Shown here: in pieces, positions 34,365-43,370 of the stretch | How positions within the stretch are numbered: the first letter of the stretch is position 1 | How the letters are laid out: each line of letters opens with the position of its first letter | NCBI GenBank assembly: GCA_020833055.1 | Contig: JAJHQZ010000002.1 | Span: 1-64,000, forward strand | Length of the DNA stretch: 64,000 nucleotides | From: Candidatus Korarchaeum sp. | GTDB lineage: Archaea; Korarchaeota; Korarchaeia; Korarchaeales; Korarchaeaceae | Direction of reading: 5' to 3' | Position numbers and translations under genes: made by a program | Notes under the pieces: generated by a model | Seen by the model: the letters and a program-made list of their open reading frames with translations, nothing else | What the model was told of the DNA's origin: nothing | The model's database searches: none

Positions 34365-35633
34365 TTAAAAAGGCTGAAGTACTACCCTCCTCACGTTCAA
34401 AGCCCCGAGTTTCTCGAGCTCCAGGAAGCCCCTTATCGCCTTCTCAGCGAAGTAACCGCTTCTGAGCCAGTCGAAGAACCACTGCTCTAAGTACCTCACA
34501 TCCCCCTGCTCCATCCCATATCCCCCCTTGATTAAGAACCTCAAGTTCGAGACTTCATGAGAGCCCACGGGCTCCGAGGCTATTATCGGTATACCCAGAG
34601 CTGCATAGAACGATAGCTCGGATGGTTTCGTCCATAGGATATCGCTCTTCCTGAGGGCTGAGTTAAATTCCCTTATATAGCTCTCGGGGTCCTCGCTGAA
34701 TATCAAGCCCACTCTATCCCTCAGCCCGAGCCTATCCATCCAGTGTAGGTAGTAATCCCTGAGCTTACTCCTCACACCGACTGATATCAGGAGCTTGAGC
34801 TCCCCCTTAGCTAAAATATCCCTCAGCTTCCTCATCAGAGCCACTCCCAGCCTAGCTTGGACTCCAGCTCCCCCCACTGAGAACATTATCGTTAGGGGAT
34901 GATCAGAGCTACTGGGCATCCCTCCGAGCTTCTCCTTCAACAATGAGGAATATTTATCGATGAATATACCGTTGGGATCGAGATTTACTAGCCTCTTCGA
35001 GAAATCCCCCTTCAAGATGATCATATCCTCCCCTATGAGCTCTAGGGGGAGGGGGAAGCCCGTCACGTGTATCTCTCTCCTCACACCGTAGTCTCTAAGC
35101 CTCTCAGCTACCCTGGATGTCGGAGCTAAGTACTTGATCCTCGATGCCTTCGGCCTCAGGGGCGCCCACGTCCTAGCTATATCGGCATCACAGACGAGAC
35201 AGTAAATGTCGCCAGGGTAATCGTAGTGCTCGGCCATGAAGGCGGGGATGAAGTAAGTGGATATAAGCGGCAGGGGCTCTCTTGAAAGCCTCTTTATGAG
35301 ATCCCTCCCGAATCCGACTTTAAGCAACCCGTATATTATTAGGAGGGCTAAATTGGGCCTCGATAGATCCCTCCTCGGGTAAAAGCTCGGTACCCTCTGG
35401 AAGTAATCGAAGGTGAGGAAGGAGAGCTTCCCTATAATGGGAAGCTCAATGGATCTCGTGATCCCGGAATAACCGGATGAGAGTATGCTCCAGATGATCT
35501 TATCCTTCTTCGGGATCCCCTCATAACTATCGGCCCTTATCAGCTCCGAGAAATCCCTGAGAGGGTAAGCTGCCCTGAAGTGACCGTAGCCCATCATTGA
35601 GTACACGGCGTAGCTCATTCCACCCCGATTCAT
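34365..35633 (-). CDS. GT-B-like glycosyltransferase-type protein
   Basis: A 422-residue protein with features of a GT-B fold. The N-terminal MMGYGHFRAA resembles the glycine-rich GxGHxRA loop of MurG and diacylglycerol glucosyltransferases. The second domain has IMFSVGGAGVQARLG and the nucleotide-sugar binding type segment LWTKPSELSFYAALGIPIIA (position near 340-360). It may transfer a sugar to a lipid or protein of the envelope; donor and acceptor are unknown. The family is not recognised with certainty and it could be an epimerase-like GT-B protein. It is upstream of, and coupled to, the arginine deiminase-like gene. Confidence 0.6.
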   Translation of the reverse strand: MNRGGMSYAVYSMMGYGHFRAAYPLRDFSELIRADSYEGIPKKDKIIWSILSSGYSGITRSIELPIIGKLSFLTFDYFQRVPSFYPRRDLSRPNLALLIIYGLLKVGFGRDLIKRLSREPLPLISTYFIPAFMAEHYDYPGDIYCLVCDADIARTWAPLRPKASRIKYLAPTSRVAERLRDYGVRREIHVTGFPLPLELIGEDMIILKGDFSKRLVNLDPNGIFIDKYSSLLKEKLGGMPSSSDHPLTIMFSVGGAGVQARLGVALMRKLRDILAKGELKLLISVGVRSKLRDYYLHWMDRLGLRDRVGLIFSEDPESYIREFNSALRKSDILWTKPSELSFYAALGIPIIASEPVGSHEVSNLRFLIKGGYGMEQGDVRYLEQWFFDWLRSGYFAEKAIRGFLELEKLGALNVRRVVLQPF

Positions 35634-35710
35634 ATTAGTAAATATAAAATGCTCAGCCCTCCAAATAATAGCTTAGCTAGCTCCACGTAACTCTCCCGAT
35701 GACATCTATA

Positions 35711-35724
35711 TGGAAAATTTTCCA
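35711..35724. promoter_or_regulatory. 14-bp palindrome upstream of the intact AOR gene
   Basis: TGGAAAATTTTCCA is a perfect palindrome 87-100 bases before the AOR ATG and about 45 bases upstream of its TATA-like ATTTATCA (35768-35775). It may be an operator for the AOR gene or part of the divergent glycosyltransferase promoter. Confidence 0.4.
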
Positions 35725-35810
35725 GTCAGCTATCGTCTTTTTGAAGTGCTTCCAGTGGAAACGAAACATTTATCAATTTCTCCCAACTAAGAACCGCACC
35801 GGGTGGTAGC

Positions 35811-37613
35811 ATGGTCTCGGTATATGCTGAAAAGATTTTACGGATAAACTTGAGGGAGAAGAGCATAAAAACTGAGGCCCCGAGGAGGGACTGGTTAGCC
35901 CTGTACCTCGGGGGCAGGGGGCTGGGGATAAGGTACGTTTACGAGGAGGTCCCTCCTGGAGCTAATGCCCTGGGCCCTGAGAATAAAGTAGTCATAGCGA
36001 CTGGCCCACTGACAGGCACTATAGCCCCTCTCAGCGGGAGGTTCACTGTCGTCTCCAAGTCCCCGAAGACCGGGACGATAAACGACAATTACGTGGGAGG
36101 TTCCTTCGGCCCCGAGCTCAAGTATGCCGGTTACGATGCTGTGATAATAGAGGATGTGGCTGAGAAGCCCGTGTACATATACATAAGCGATGGGAATGTC
36201 GAGATAAGGGATGCCAGTCACCTCTGGGGGATGAAGGTAAGGGAAGCTATGGAGGAGCTCAGGAAGGAGAATGGTAACGTGAGGACAATGGTAATAGGGC
36301 CAGCTGGGGAGAAGCTGAGCTTGATCTCCTCAGTCCATGTTGATGAATACTTCGTAGCTGCTAGAGGAGGGATAGGGGCTGTCTTCGGATCCAAGAAGTT
36401 GAAGGGCATAGTTGTAAGGGCGGAGGAGAGGAAGATCGAGCTTCCGAACCCAGGAAGGTTCAGAGAGACTATATCGAGGTTGATGAAGGAGAGCGTGCTC
36501 ACAGAAGCCAACATCTGGGCTAAAACAGATGGCACCCCTATAATAGTTGATCTGAGCAATAATGTAGGGGCCCTCCCTCACTTAAACTTTAGAGAGGGAT
36601 ATTATGAGTACGCGAAGTTCATAAACACTGATGTGGTCAAGCAGAAGTTCCACAGCAGGTTCGCATGTCACTCCTGCCCGTTGGCTTGCAAGAGGAAGAT
36701 AAACACGAGGAGAGGCGTCATAAAGGCCCCTGAGTATGAGACAATAGGGATGATGGGATCCAATTTAGCCCTTAAGGACATGGATGACTTAGCTTACGCT
36801 GCTGAAGTCGCTGACAATCTGGGCTTAGATACCATAAGCCTGGGGAACTTGCTCGCCTTCATCCTGGAGCTCAAGGAGAGGGGGATAATATCGAAGGAGG
36901 AGATAGGATTTGATGTCGATTGGGGGGATGCGGACGGCATAGTGAAGCTGATCGAGATGATAGGATACAGGAAGGGATTCGGGGACCTAGTAGCTGATGG
37001 AGTGATGAGAGCTGCTGAGAGGATAGGCAGGGGCAGCGAGAGATATGCGATGCACATAAAGGGGTCAGAGATACCAGCATACGATCCGAGGGGGAGCTGG
37101 GGCATGGCATTAGCTTACGCTACTTCAGATAGGGGGGCCTGCCACCTCAGGGCCTGGACTATAGCGAGCGAGGCCTTCGGTAACATGCCCCCGCACACTT
37201 ACGAGGGGAAAGCGAAGCTCACGAAGGACTTGCAGGACCTCAACAGCGTGAAATGGAGCCTCATAATATGCGATTTCTGGGCTCTTGGCTTCCAGGAGAT
37301 AGCTGATCTCTTATCAGCAGCTATGGATAAGGAATTCACAGTACCCCAGGTCCAGGAGATAGGCGAGAGGATATGGAACCTCGCAAGGATGTTCAACTTG
37401 AGGGAGGGCTTCACTAGGAAGCACGACTATCCCCCGGATAGGTTCTTCGATGAGCCCCACACGAAAGGGCCAACTGCAGGCATCAAGCTCGATAGGGAGG
37501 GTTATGAGAAGGCCCTAGATGAATATTACGAGCTCAGGGGATGGGACAGAGAGGGAAGGCCGAAGAGAGAGACTCTGGAGAGACTAGGCCTCTCCAAAGA
37601 TCTCAAAATCTGA
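35811..37613 (+). CDS. aor: Aldehyde:ferredoxin oxidoreductase (tungsten, AOR family), intact
   Basis: A complete 600-residue AOR family enzyme. It oxidises aldehydes to acids with ferredoxin as acceptor, using a tungstopterin and one 4Fe-4S cluster. The N-terminal segment YLGGRGLGIRYVYEEV, the pterin-binding TGPLTGTIAPLSGRF and KSPKTG, the cluster cysteines CHSCPLAC and the late cysteine ICDFWAL are all present. A TATA-like box and a good ribosome site GGGTGGT (35801-35807) precede the ATG. No ferredoxin gene is adjacent; the ferredoxin at 10399-10911 could be its partner. It differs clearly from the broken copy, so they are distinct subfamilies, not a recent duplication. The aldehyde substrate is unknown. 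Confidence 0.93.
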   Translation: MVSVYAEKILRINLREKSIKTEAPRRDWLALYLGGRGLGIRYVYEEVPPGANALGPENKVVIATGPLTGTIAPLSGRFTVVSKSPKTGTINDNYVGGSFGPELKYAGYDAVIIEDVAEKPVYIYISDGNVEIRDASHLWGMKVREAMEELRKENGNVRTMVIGPAGEKLSLISSVHVDEYFVAARGGIGAVFGSKKLKGIVVRAEERKIELPNPGRFRETISRLMKESVLTEANIWAKTDGTPIIVDLSNNVGALPHLNFREGYYEYAKFINTDVVKQKFHSRFACHSCPLACKRKINTRRGVIKAPEYETIGMMGSNLALKDMDDLAYAAEVADNLGLDTISLGNLLAFILELKERGIISKEEIGFDVDWGDADGIVKLIEMIGYRKGFGDLVADGVMRAAERIGRGSERYAMHIKGSEIPAYDPRGSWGMALAYATSDRGACHLRAWTIASEAFGNMPPHTYEGKAKLTKDLQDLNSVKWSLIICDFWALGFQEIADLLSAAMDKEFTVPQVQEIGERIWNLARMFNLREGFTRKHDYPPDRFFDEPHTKGPTAGIKLDREGYEKALDEYYELRGWDREGRPKRETLERLGLSKDLKI

Positions 37614-38009
37614 ACTCTTTTTTTAGAAGTTATTATGCCATGAAAGTCCATGCTTTGGAGATTTCTAGCTAGGGAGATCTCCACATTTCCTTCCAATTTT
37701 TGAGTTTCTATGTTGTACATTGCTTAAATTCGTGAGGAGAGGCATTAGGGAATCTCCATACATTCAAATCTTTATTAAACTTCTCGGAAAGGTAAAATGG
37801 GATCTCATTTATGTAGATCGGAGAATCGATTATAAGTATAGGATCCGGGAAAAACATAATATTATCATTTATCGAATAAAAATCATTATAACATTACCGA
37901 TCATTATATACCAATGTGAATATGATATCTTCGGATATGAAATAAAATAAAAATAATAAATCCGGATATAGATGTAATTTTTATATTCGAGCACTCATTC
38001 AGGGACTAG
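37614..38009. other. 396-bp AT-rich intergenic region
   Basis: The stretch has a T run just after the AOR stop (TTTTTTTA, a likely terminator) and becomes strongly AT-rich toward the next gene, with TATA-like TTTTTATATT near 37978. A 76-codon TTG frame at 37720-37950 is rich in Ile, Lys and Tyr with no family features, and I reject it as a gene. No RNA gene is seen. Confidence 0.5.
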
Positions 38010-39224
38010 GTGGTCCCTTTGGTCAAGATAGTCGTGCTTGGCGCTGGAGTAGTCGCCCCAGCTATCGTATACGATCTAGCGGATGATGAAGTGAGTCCTC
38101 ATGTCGATGAGATAGTCGTCGCTGACATAAGTGAGGAGAAAGCTAAGAGAGCTGTGGAGGGGGCTAAGAGATTCACTAAGAGGAAGAAACTAGATTACGC
38201 GAGGGTTGATGTTAGGAATGTGGATGAGACAGCCGAGCTTCTGAGAGGAGCTGATGTAGTTGTCAACGGGATAATATACTATTACATACCTCAGGTGATG
38301 GAGGCAGCACTCAAAGCAGGAGTCCACTACACGGACCTTGGCTCTGAGGTACCTATCTTGAAGAAGCAGTTCGAGTTCGATGAAGCTTATAGGAGGGCCG
38401 GTTTGCTAGCGATACCCGGGATGGGGGGATGCCCGGGGATGATAAATGTAGCCGCTAGGTACGGGGTAGAGCAACTGGATGAAGTTGAGAGAGTGCTTCT
38501 GAGGGAGGGATGGGTGGATTTCAATGATTACGACTCCCTCGGTATACCCCTCCCCGTCCCCTACTCGCTAGATTGCATATTGGATGAGTACATGCACCCA
38601 GTTGAGGTCTGGGAGGACGGCAGGATAAAGCTAGTAGATCCCGTCAGGCCCGAGGATAGGGAAGTAATCCACTTCCCTCCCCCCGTAGGCACTCAGGAGC
38701 TCTACTACATAGAGCACCCCGAGGTCTGGACGATAGGGGAGACTTTCAAGCATAAGGGCCTCAGATATGTCGACTACAAACTCTCATACCCCAGGGAGCT
38801 CTACATGAAGTATAAGTTATTGACGGATCTGGGGCTCACTAACGATAAGCCGGTAAGAGTGGGGGACGTCGAGATAGTACCGAGGGACTTGCTCAAGATG
38901 CTGGTCAACGAGACCTTCAAGGGGAAGGAGATACCGCCTAACGATTACGATATAATGAGAGTTATAGTCGAGGGGAAGAAGGACGGGAGGAGGGAGAGGA
39001 TCACGATAGACATACACACCGAGTGGAATAGGAAGTGGGGCTTGACAGCACAAGCAGTGACTGTAGGGACTCCTACATCGATCACCGCACAATGGATGGC
39101 TAAGGGATTGATAAAGGAGAGGGGCGTGAAGAACCCTGAGGAAGTAATAGATCCTGTGCCCTTCTTCGAGGAGCTGAAGAAGAGAGGGATAAGGATACAC
39201 GTGCAGAGGGAGTTCCTAATCTAA
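38010..39224 (+). CDS. Saccharopine dehydrogenase-like NAD(P)-dependent oxidoreductase
   Basis: A 404-residue protein of the saccharopine dehydrogenase/LysW-like reductase superfamily. The N-terminal Rossmann motif is VVLGAGVVAPAIVYDLA, followed by DVVVNGIIYYYIPQVMEAAL and the conserved AIPGMGGCPGMINVAARYG. The C-terminal catalytic domain contains typical HIDIHTEW-like segments. Family members act in lysine metabolism or carry out related amino-acid reductions. No lysine genes are next to it, so the substrate is left open. The GTG at 38010 is the longest start; a TTG nine bases later is also possible. A TATA-like sequence lies about 25-35 nt upstream. Confidence 0.82.
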   Translation: MVPLVKIVVLGAGVVAPAIVYDLADDEVSPHVDEIVVADISEEKAKRAVEGAKRFTKRKKLDYARVDVRNVDETAELLRGADVVVNGIIYYYIPQVMEAALKAGVHYTDLGSEVPILKKQFEFDEAYRRAGLLAIPGMGGCPGMINVAARYGVEQLDEVERVLLREGWVDFNDYDSLGIPLPVPYSLDCILDEYMHPVEVWEDGRIKLVDPVRPEDREVIHFPPPVGTQELYYIEHPEVWTIGETFKHKGLRYVDYKLSYPRELYMKYKLLTDLGLTNDKPVRVGDVEIVPRDLLKMLVNETFKGKEIPPNDYDIMRVIVEGKKDGRRERITIDIHTEWNRKWGLTAQAVTVGTPTSITAQWMAKGLIKERGVKNPEEVIDPVPFFEELKKRGIRIHVQREFLI

Positions 39225-39246
39225 TTTTAATTTTTCAGTAAAAAAA

Positions 39247-40050
39247 TCAAAATCTCGCGATGAACTCGCAGTACTCATCCCCAGCAGCTTTACATCTCGT
39301 CTCTCTAACCTCAACAGGAGATCTGAGTATCCTGGTCAGGGCCCCAGTGATAACCCCCTTCGTGAAGTAGCATGATGGCTCGTTCGACTTCGGGCTTGCT
39401 TCCGCCTCTAAATTCTCCTCGATCTTGATCCTCAAGGAGTTCTCACCTATCTCTAGGCTCGATCTACCCCATCCCGAGGCGGCTAGCATACCGGACATGA
39501 CATAACGTATCACATCCATCGGTTCCTCGATCCCAGCTCTCCTCGCTATATCTACGTAATTTTCCGCGAATCCCTTCCCCATCTCATACCCTATCCTGTA
39601 TATTATCGCGTGATAAGCTTCGGAGCCCAGTATAGCTGTTAGATCTGATGTGAGCGTCTTCCAAGCCTCCTCAGTCAGGGTGAAGATCCTGTCATCGTAA
39701 CGCATCAGCGGGAAGTTCAGCGTATCTATGAGGAGGCCATTCTTCTCAGATACCTGGTATAATATTCTTCCAATTCCATCTATAGATGAAAATCTATCTC
39801 TAATATCGCTTACTATGGATTCAGGTTTCCCGGATATATTAACGACTAAGTAGATCGCTCCCCTCCCCCCCTCAACGTAGGCAGATATGTTATGTAGATT
39901 CAATCCCAGATCCCTCAAGACATCTGTTAAGTCCCTGATAATCCCCATCCTATCTCTAGTCACTTCTATCAAAAAAGCTGCGAGCCTATCTCCCGGCGAT
40001 ATAGTCACTCTAGTGAGAGGGACCCTGAAGCCCGCTGATCCTTCCCTCAT
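39247..40050 (-). CDS. ACT-V4R domain regulatory protein, copy B
   Basis: A 267-residue two-domain protein. Residues about 20-95 are an ACT domain, a small-molecule sensing fold (FLIEVTRDRMGIIRDLTDVL). Residues about 120-267 are a V4R (4-vinyl reductase) domain, with IGYEMGKGFAENY and the C-terminal CKAAGDEYCEF. V4R domains bind hydrophobic small molecules, and the ACT domain usually binds amino acids, so the protein is probably a ligand sensor. No DNA-binding domain is visible, so how it signals is unknown. It is a paralog of the upstream gene at 40089-40904, 38 bases away on the same strand. Confidence 0.8.
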   Translation of the reverse strand: MREGSAGFRVPLTRVTISPGDRLAAFLIEVTRDRMGIIRDLTDVLRDLGLNLHNISAYVEGGRGAIYLVVNISGKPESIVSDIRDRFSSIDGIGRILYQVSEKNGLLIDTLNFPLMRYDDRIFTLTEEAWKTLTSDLTAILGSEAYHAIIYRIGYEMGKGFAENYVDIARRAGIEEPMDVIRYVMSGMLAASGWGRSSLEIGENSLRIKIEENLEAEASPKSNEPSCYFTKGVITGALTRILRSPVEVRETRCKAAGDEYCEFIARF

Positions 40051-40088
40051 GAATATCCTCTACTTCCGCTACCTGAATATTTTAAACT

Positions 40089-40904
40089 TCATCCTCGGGG
40101 GATCTCTATCTTAAACTCGCAGTACTCATCCCCCTTAGCCTTGCATTTGACTTCCTCTATCGAGATAGGCCTATTGAAGATGCTCTCTAGGCCCCCTTTC
40201 CACATGCCCTTCGTCATATAGCATGATGGTTCCTTCGATTCCCTATCGACCGCCTCGAAGTTCTCCCTTATCCTGAGTGAGAAAACCCCTCCGGCTTCCT
40301 CTAGTGAAGCTATGCCGTAACCCGAGGATGCATAGAGGGGGACTGAGATATGCCGAAGTATCTCGAAGGGATCCTTAATGCCCACTCTCTCAGCTATTTT
40401 GAGATGACCCTCCGCGAATCCCTTCCCCATCTCATACCCTATCCTGAAGAGTATCGCCCCCGAGGCCGAGCTCCCTAGGATCTTAGATAATTCCTCTGAG
40501 AGGGAAGTTATAGCTCTAGTATTTAGGGCCACTAACCTCACAGTTCCCCTTAAGAAGGGGAAGAGACGGTAAGGTATCAGAAGCCCTTCTATATGAGATT
40601 CCTCATATTCAACAGATCCTATCCCTTCTATCGATCCCAAATGCCCCTTCAACTCCTCTATATTCACACAATCGGGCCTCTTAGCCACTATTATTATGAG
40701 GCCCTTCCCCTCCTCTACATGAGCTAAGTTATGGACGATATTCATCCCCCTAGATGAGAACTCCTCCGCGACTTCAGCGAGTATCCCGGGTCTATCGCGT
40801 AGTATCTCGAGATAGAATATGGAAAGCTTCTTCCCCGGAGATATCGTGAGGATAGGTATCTCTATGGGGAAATACCGGCCTCCCGAGAACTCGTGCATAC
40901 TCAT
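40089..40904 (-). CDS. ACT-V4R domain regulatory protein, copy A
   Basis: A 271-residue paralog of the following gene, with the same order of domains: ACT (about 25-100, YLEILRDRPGILAEVAEEFS) and V4R (about 125-270, with IGYEMGKGFAEGH and CKAKGDEYCEF). Both copies keep the Cys residues of the C-terminal V4R motif, possibly a metal site. Sequence identity between copies is moderate, so the duplication is old and the two may sense different ligands. The two genes are separated by 38 bases and are likely cotranscribed. The ACT domain follows a leader containing PILTISPGKKLS. Function is inferred from domains only. Confidence 0.8.
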   Translation of the reverse strand: MSMHEFSGGRYFPIEIPILTISPGKKLSIFYLEILRDRPGILAEVAEEFSSRGMNIVHNLAHVEEGKGLIIIVAKRPDCVNIEELKGHLGSIEGIGSVEYEESHIEGLLIPYRLFPFLRGTVRLVALNTRAITSLSEELSKILGSSASGAILFRIGYEMGKGFAEGHLKIAERVGIKDPFEILRHISVPLYASSGYGIASLEEAGGVFSLRIRENFEAVDRESKEPSCYMTKGMWKGGLESIFNRPISIEEVKCKAKGDEYCEFKIEIPRG

Positions 40905-40958
40905 GCTCTCTGTTAAGGGAGAACTCTCACTTAAAAATTTTGATAGTAGTTGAGCAAG

Positions 40959-41171
40959 TCAGTCTACACGCTCTATGAGGACCGGCCCCGGGAAGATCCC
41001 CATGGACCAGAGCCTCTGGATGAGGAGGAACTTATCTGAGTCGTTATCTATCACCCTCTCACCAAGTATCGCGACGTACTTTCCACTGAATGAGCCCCTT
41101 ATCCTCTCCTTATTATTAATGAACCACAATCTGGCCCTCCTATACTCCAGGAGATCCCTCTCAACGCTCAT
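40959..41171 (-). CDS. Small DUF5678-type protein
   Basis: A 70-residue protein matching the DUF5678 pattern: a helix, then GKYVAILGERVIDN, a helix with SDKFLLIQRLWSMG, and the final strand PGPVLIERVD. Such small proteins are common in archaea and some bacteria, often near surface or peptidase genes; no function is known. It lies 54 bases upstream of the ACT-V4R pair on the same strand. The GTG/ATG choice does not matter much here: the ATG at 41171 gives the usual N-terminus. Confidence 0.7.
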   Translation of the reverse strand: MSVERDLLEYRRARLWFINNKERIRGSFSGKYVAILGERVIDNDSDKFLLIQRLWSMGIFPGPVLIERVD

Positions 41172-41341
41172 CGATCCTTAGACTCGAGGAGTTAAGATAA
41201 GGATGAAGTATGAGATGTATTACCCGATTATTACGGAACTGCTAGCCCCTAGTGAGGCTAAGCTATGCCGAAATGACACGAACTTCTCCGATTAGATATT
41301 TTAAGGATGTTATTTTTGAGGTCACGCGACCCCGAGCAGTA

Positions 41342-43237
41342 TTAATGCGATTTCCTCCCCACTATGAATCCCAGGAGTACACCGAGTATTAAGGCCGCAA
41401 TTAGGTAGGTCTCCTGAATCCCGCTCTCCTCCTTCACTGTCTGCGTTACAGTCACCCTCTCTACTGTTGAAGTGGTCTCCATGGGGCTCTTAGTCTCTAC
41501 CTGCTCCCCAGATACTTGAGAGAGGAGGGAGATTACGTGAGCGTGAGCGGAGGCCAGCTCGTAATAAGCTATCGACTCCAAGATGTTCCCCTCCATGGAG
41601 GATGCCATCTCCGAATAGCTTAGGGCTAAGACTGGGATTATCCCCTTAGACATTAGTGCATTTATCGATGAGTAGCATGAGCTCTTAACGGCTTCCTCAA
41701 CAGCATTAGGATCGCTAGTGAACCACTCATGTATCGAGATTATGCCATATGCTAGAGCTGTAGTAGAGAGGCCTATGCTCCCATAGTAATCCCCTGAGGA
41801 GAAAGCTGTGTTAGCATCATTCAAGTTCGAGTAAGCTTCTTTTAAATAGCTTGAGCTAGCTCCTATTTCCTCTATCAAGCTCTCCGAATATGATATGACG
41901 CTCTCGGCTTCATATAAGATCGCAGAAGCCACTTCCTTCACCCTTCTCTCATCCACTTGCATCCTCTGGCTCAGCCCCATCATATCCATCCAATTAGAGG
42001 CTGAATCGGCCCTCCAGTAAGCGTAAGTCAAATAGTGTATTGCTCCCCATTCCATTGAATCGAGATAGCTTCCCTTGGAGGCTAGATCTGCTGCCCTCTT
42101 GAGGGCATTCTTCGCATCATAATACCTAGCCTTAGAAGCTATTATCGCCTCAACCCCGCTCAGGTCCTGAGGCTTCGTCGAATTGAGCCTCTCACCGACT
42201 TCCTTCAGCTTCGAGTCCGCTCTCCTCATGAGCTCGTTCACAGCTTCCTCGCCCCTCAGAGCGTAATTCAAGAGGGATCTAGCGTAATCAGCCTCAACTA
42301 CAGATCGAAAAGCGTAACTAGCTGCTGTGTATAAGTTCCCCTTCGCCATCTCATCCCTAGCGGAAGATGAGTAGTTCTCGGAGTCCGATAAAATGCTGTT
42401 TATAACTCTCTTGCTCAAAGCCCCTAGCTTCCCGATCTCAGATCTGACGCTCCCCCTTATGGCCTCTGATTGATTCAGGTAATTCCTCACCCACTTACTC
42501 AGGAGCTCCTTGACCTCTCTAGGTATCTCAGGCCTCTCCGATGGCGGCCTCTCTATCCTCAGACCCAGCATGTAGTTCAGGGCATCCTCTATCGTGCTTA
42601 CCTCGACTACCTTCACCCCTAGCTTAGCCCCGAGCTCGCTTATATTGACCTTCCTCTTCTCGACAGTCGTCAATATGAGGGGACCTATCCTGACTTGCTT
42701 AGGCACTGTCTCCTCCACTATCTCCTGACCCGCTGGTACCAAGAACATCTTAGCCCCAGCTCTCGCTGCCGCCTCCAGTTTCTGAGGTATCCCTCCCACG
42801 GGGCCTATTATCCCATCCAAGTTTATCATCCCAGTTATTATGATATCCTGTCTGACCTGCTTCCCCAGGATGGCTGCTACCGTAGCTACTGTCATAGCGG
42901 CCCCTGCGCTAGGGCCTCCCACCACAGTGCTCCCAGATTCCAATCTGTAGTAGAAGTTCATTGATCTCGGGTCTATCCCCAGTAAGTAGCTAGCCACTAA
43001 GGCAGCTGTCCTAGCTGCGCCCTGCGTATCTATCTGCGTGAGGGGCTCCGCTGAGAAGTAAACTATTCCCTCTCCCTTCTCGACTTCCACTGTCAGGTTC
43101 CCCAATGTCCCTGAGAGTATCCCATCGGGCGTCTGATAGACAGCCGGTACCCTCAAGAACGCCCTGCTCCTCTCAGCTGTAGATGGGATTAGGGGAATTA
43201 GCATCAATATGAGGAGCATTGCAAAGATCTTACGCAT
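41342..43237 (-). CDS. Membrane-anchored Lon-like (S16-fold) serine protease
   Basis: A 631-residue archaeal protease related to the catalytic domain of Lon (COG1750 type). The N-terminus is a signal peptide (ILMLIPLIPSTA). The Ser-Lys dyad is Ser110 in GGPSAGAAM and Lys153 in GGIPQKLEAA; the 43-residue spacing equals that in Lon. The rest (about 240-580) is helical with coiled-coil character, and the C-terminus has a membrane helix (TYLIAALILGVLLGFIVG) after a Thr-rich segment. There is no AAA+ domain, so it is ATP-independent, and it should face outside the cell. It likely degrades or processes envelope proteins. It is transcribed divergently from the CBS gene. Confidence 0.85.
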   Translation of the reverse strand: MRKIFAMLLILMLIPLIPSTAERSRAFLRVPAVYQTPDGILSGTLGNLTVEVEKGEGIVYFSAEPLTQIDTQGAARTAALVASYLLGIDPRSMNFYYRLESGSTVVGGPSAGAAMTVATVAAILGKQVRQDIIITGMINLDGIIGPVGGIPQKLEAAARAGAKMFLVPAGQEIVEETVPKQVRIGPLILTTVEKRKVNISELGAKLGVKVVEVSTIEDALNYMLGLRIERPPSERPEIPREVKELLSKWVRNYLNQSEAIRGSVRSEIGKLGALSKRVINSILSDSENYSSSARDEMAKGNLYTAASYAFRSVVEADYARSLLNYALRGEEAVNELMRRADSKLKEVGERLNSTKPQDLSGVEAIIASKARYYDAKNALKRAADLASKGSYLDSMEWGAIHYLTYAYWRADSASNWMDMMGLSQRMQVDERRVKEVASAILYEAESVISYSESLIEEIGASSSYLKEAYSNLNDANTAFSSGDYYGSIGLSTTALAYGIISIHEWFTSDPNAVEEAVKSSCYSSINALMSKGIIPVLALSYSEMASSMEGNILESIAYYELASAHAHVISLLSQVSGEQVETKSPMETTSTVERVTVTQTVKEESGIQETYLIAALILGVLLGFIVGRKSH

Positions 43238-43370
43238 GATGATCGCCGGAGCTAAGTCCTGATCCGCTTAATAACCCTTTCATGGCACCCGCAGAAAACT
43301 TTCTAAAATATATTAAGCATTTAACTTAAGTAATAGATACATTTATTTGAGAGTGGGAGGTAGCTGACTT

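Noticed and set aside
37930-37945. Small hairpin with ATATC and GATAT around a TTCG loop
   Set aside because: A 5-bp AT stem is expected by chance in such AT-rich DNA, and no gene element is tied to it.
37720-37950. 76-codon plus-strand frame between AOR and the saccharopine dehydrogenase-like gene
   Set aside because: It has a TTG start, very AT-rich and Ile/Lys/Tyr-rich composition, no ribosome site and no family features; it looks like chance coding in promoter DNA.
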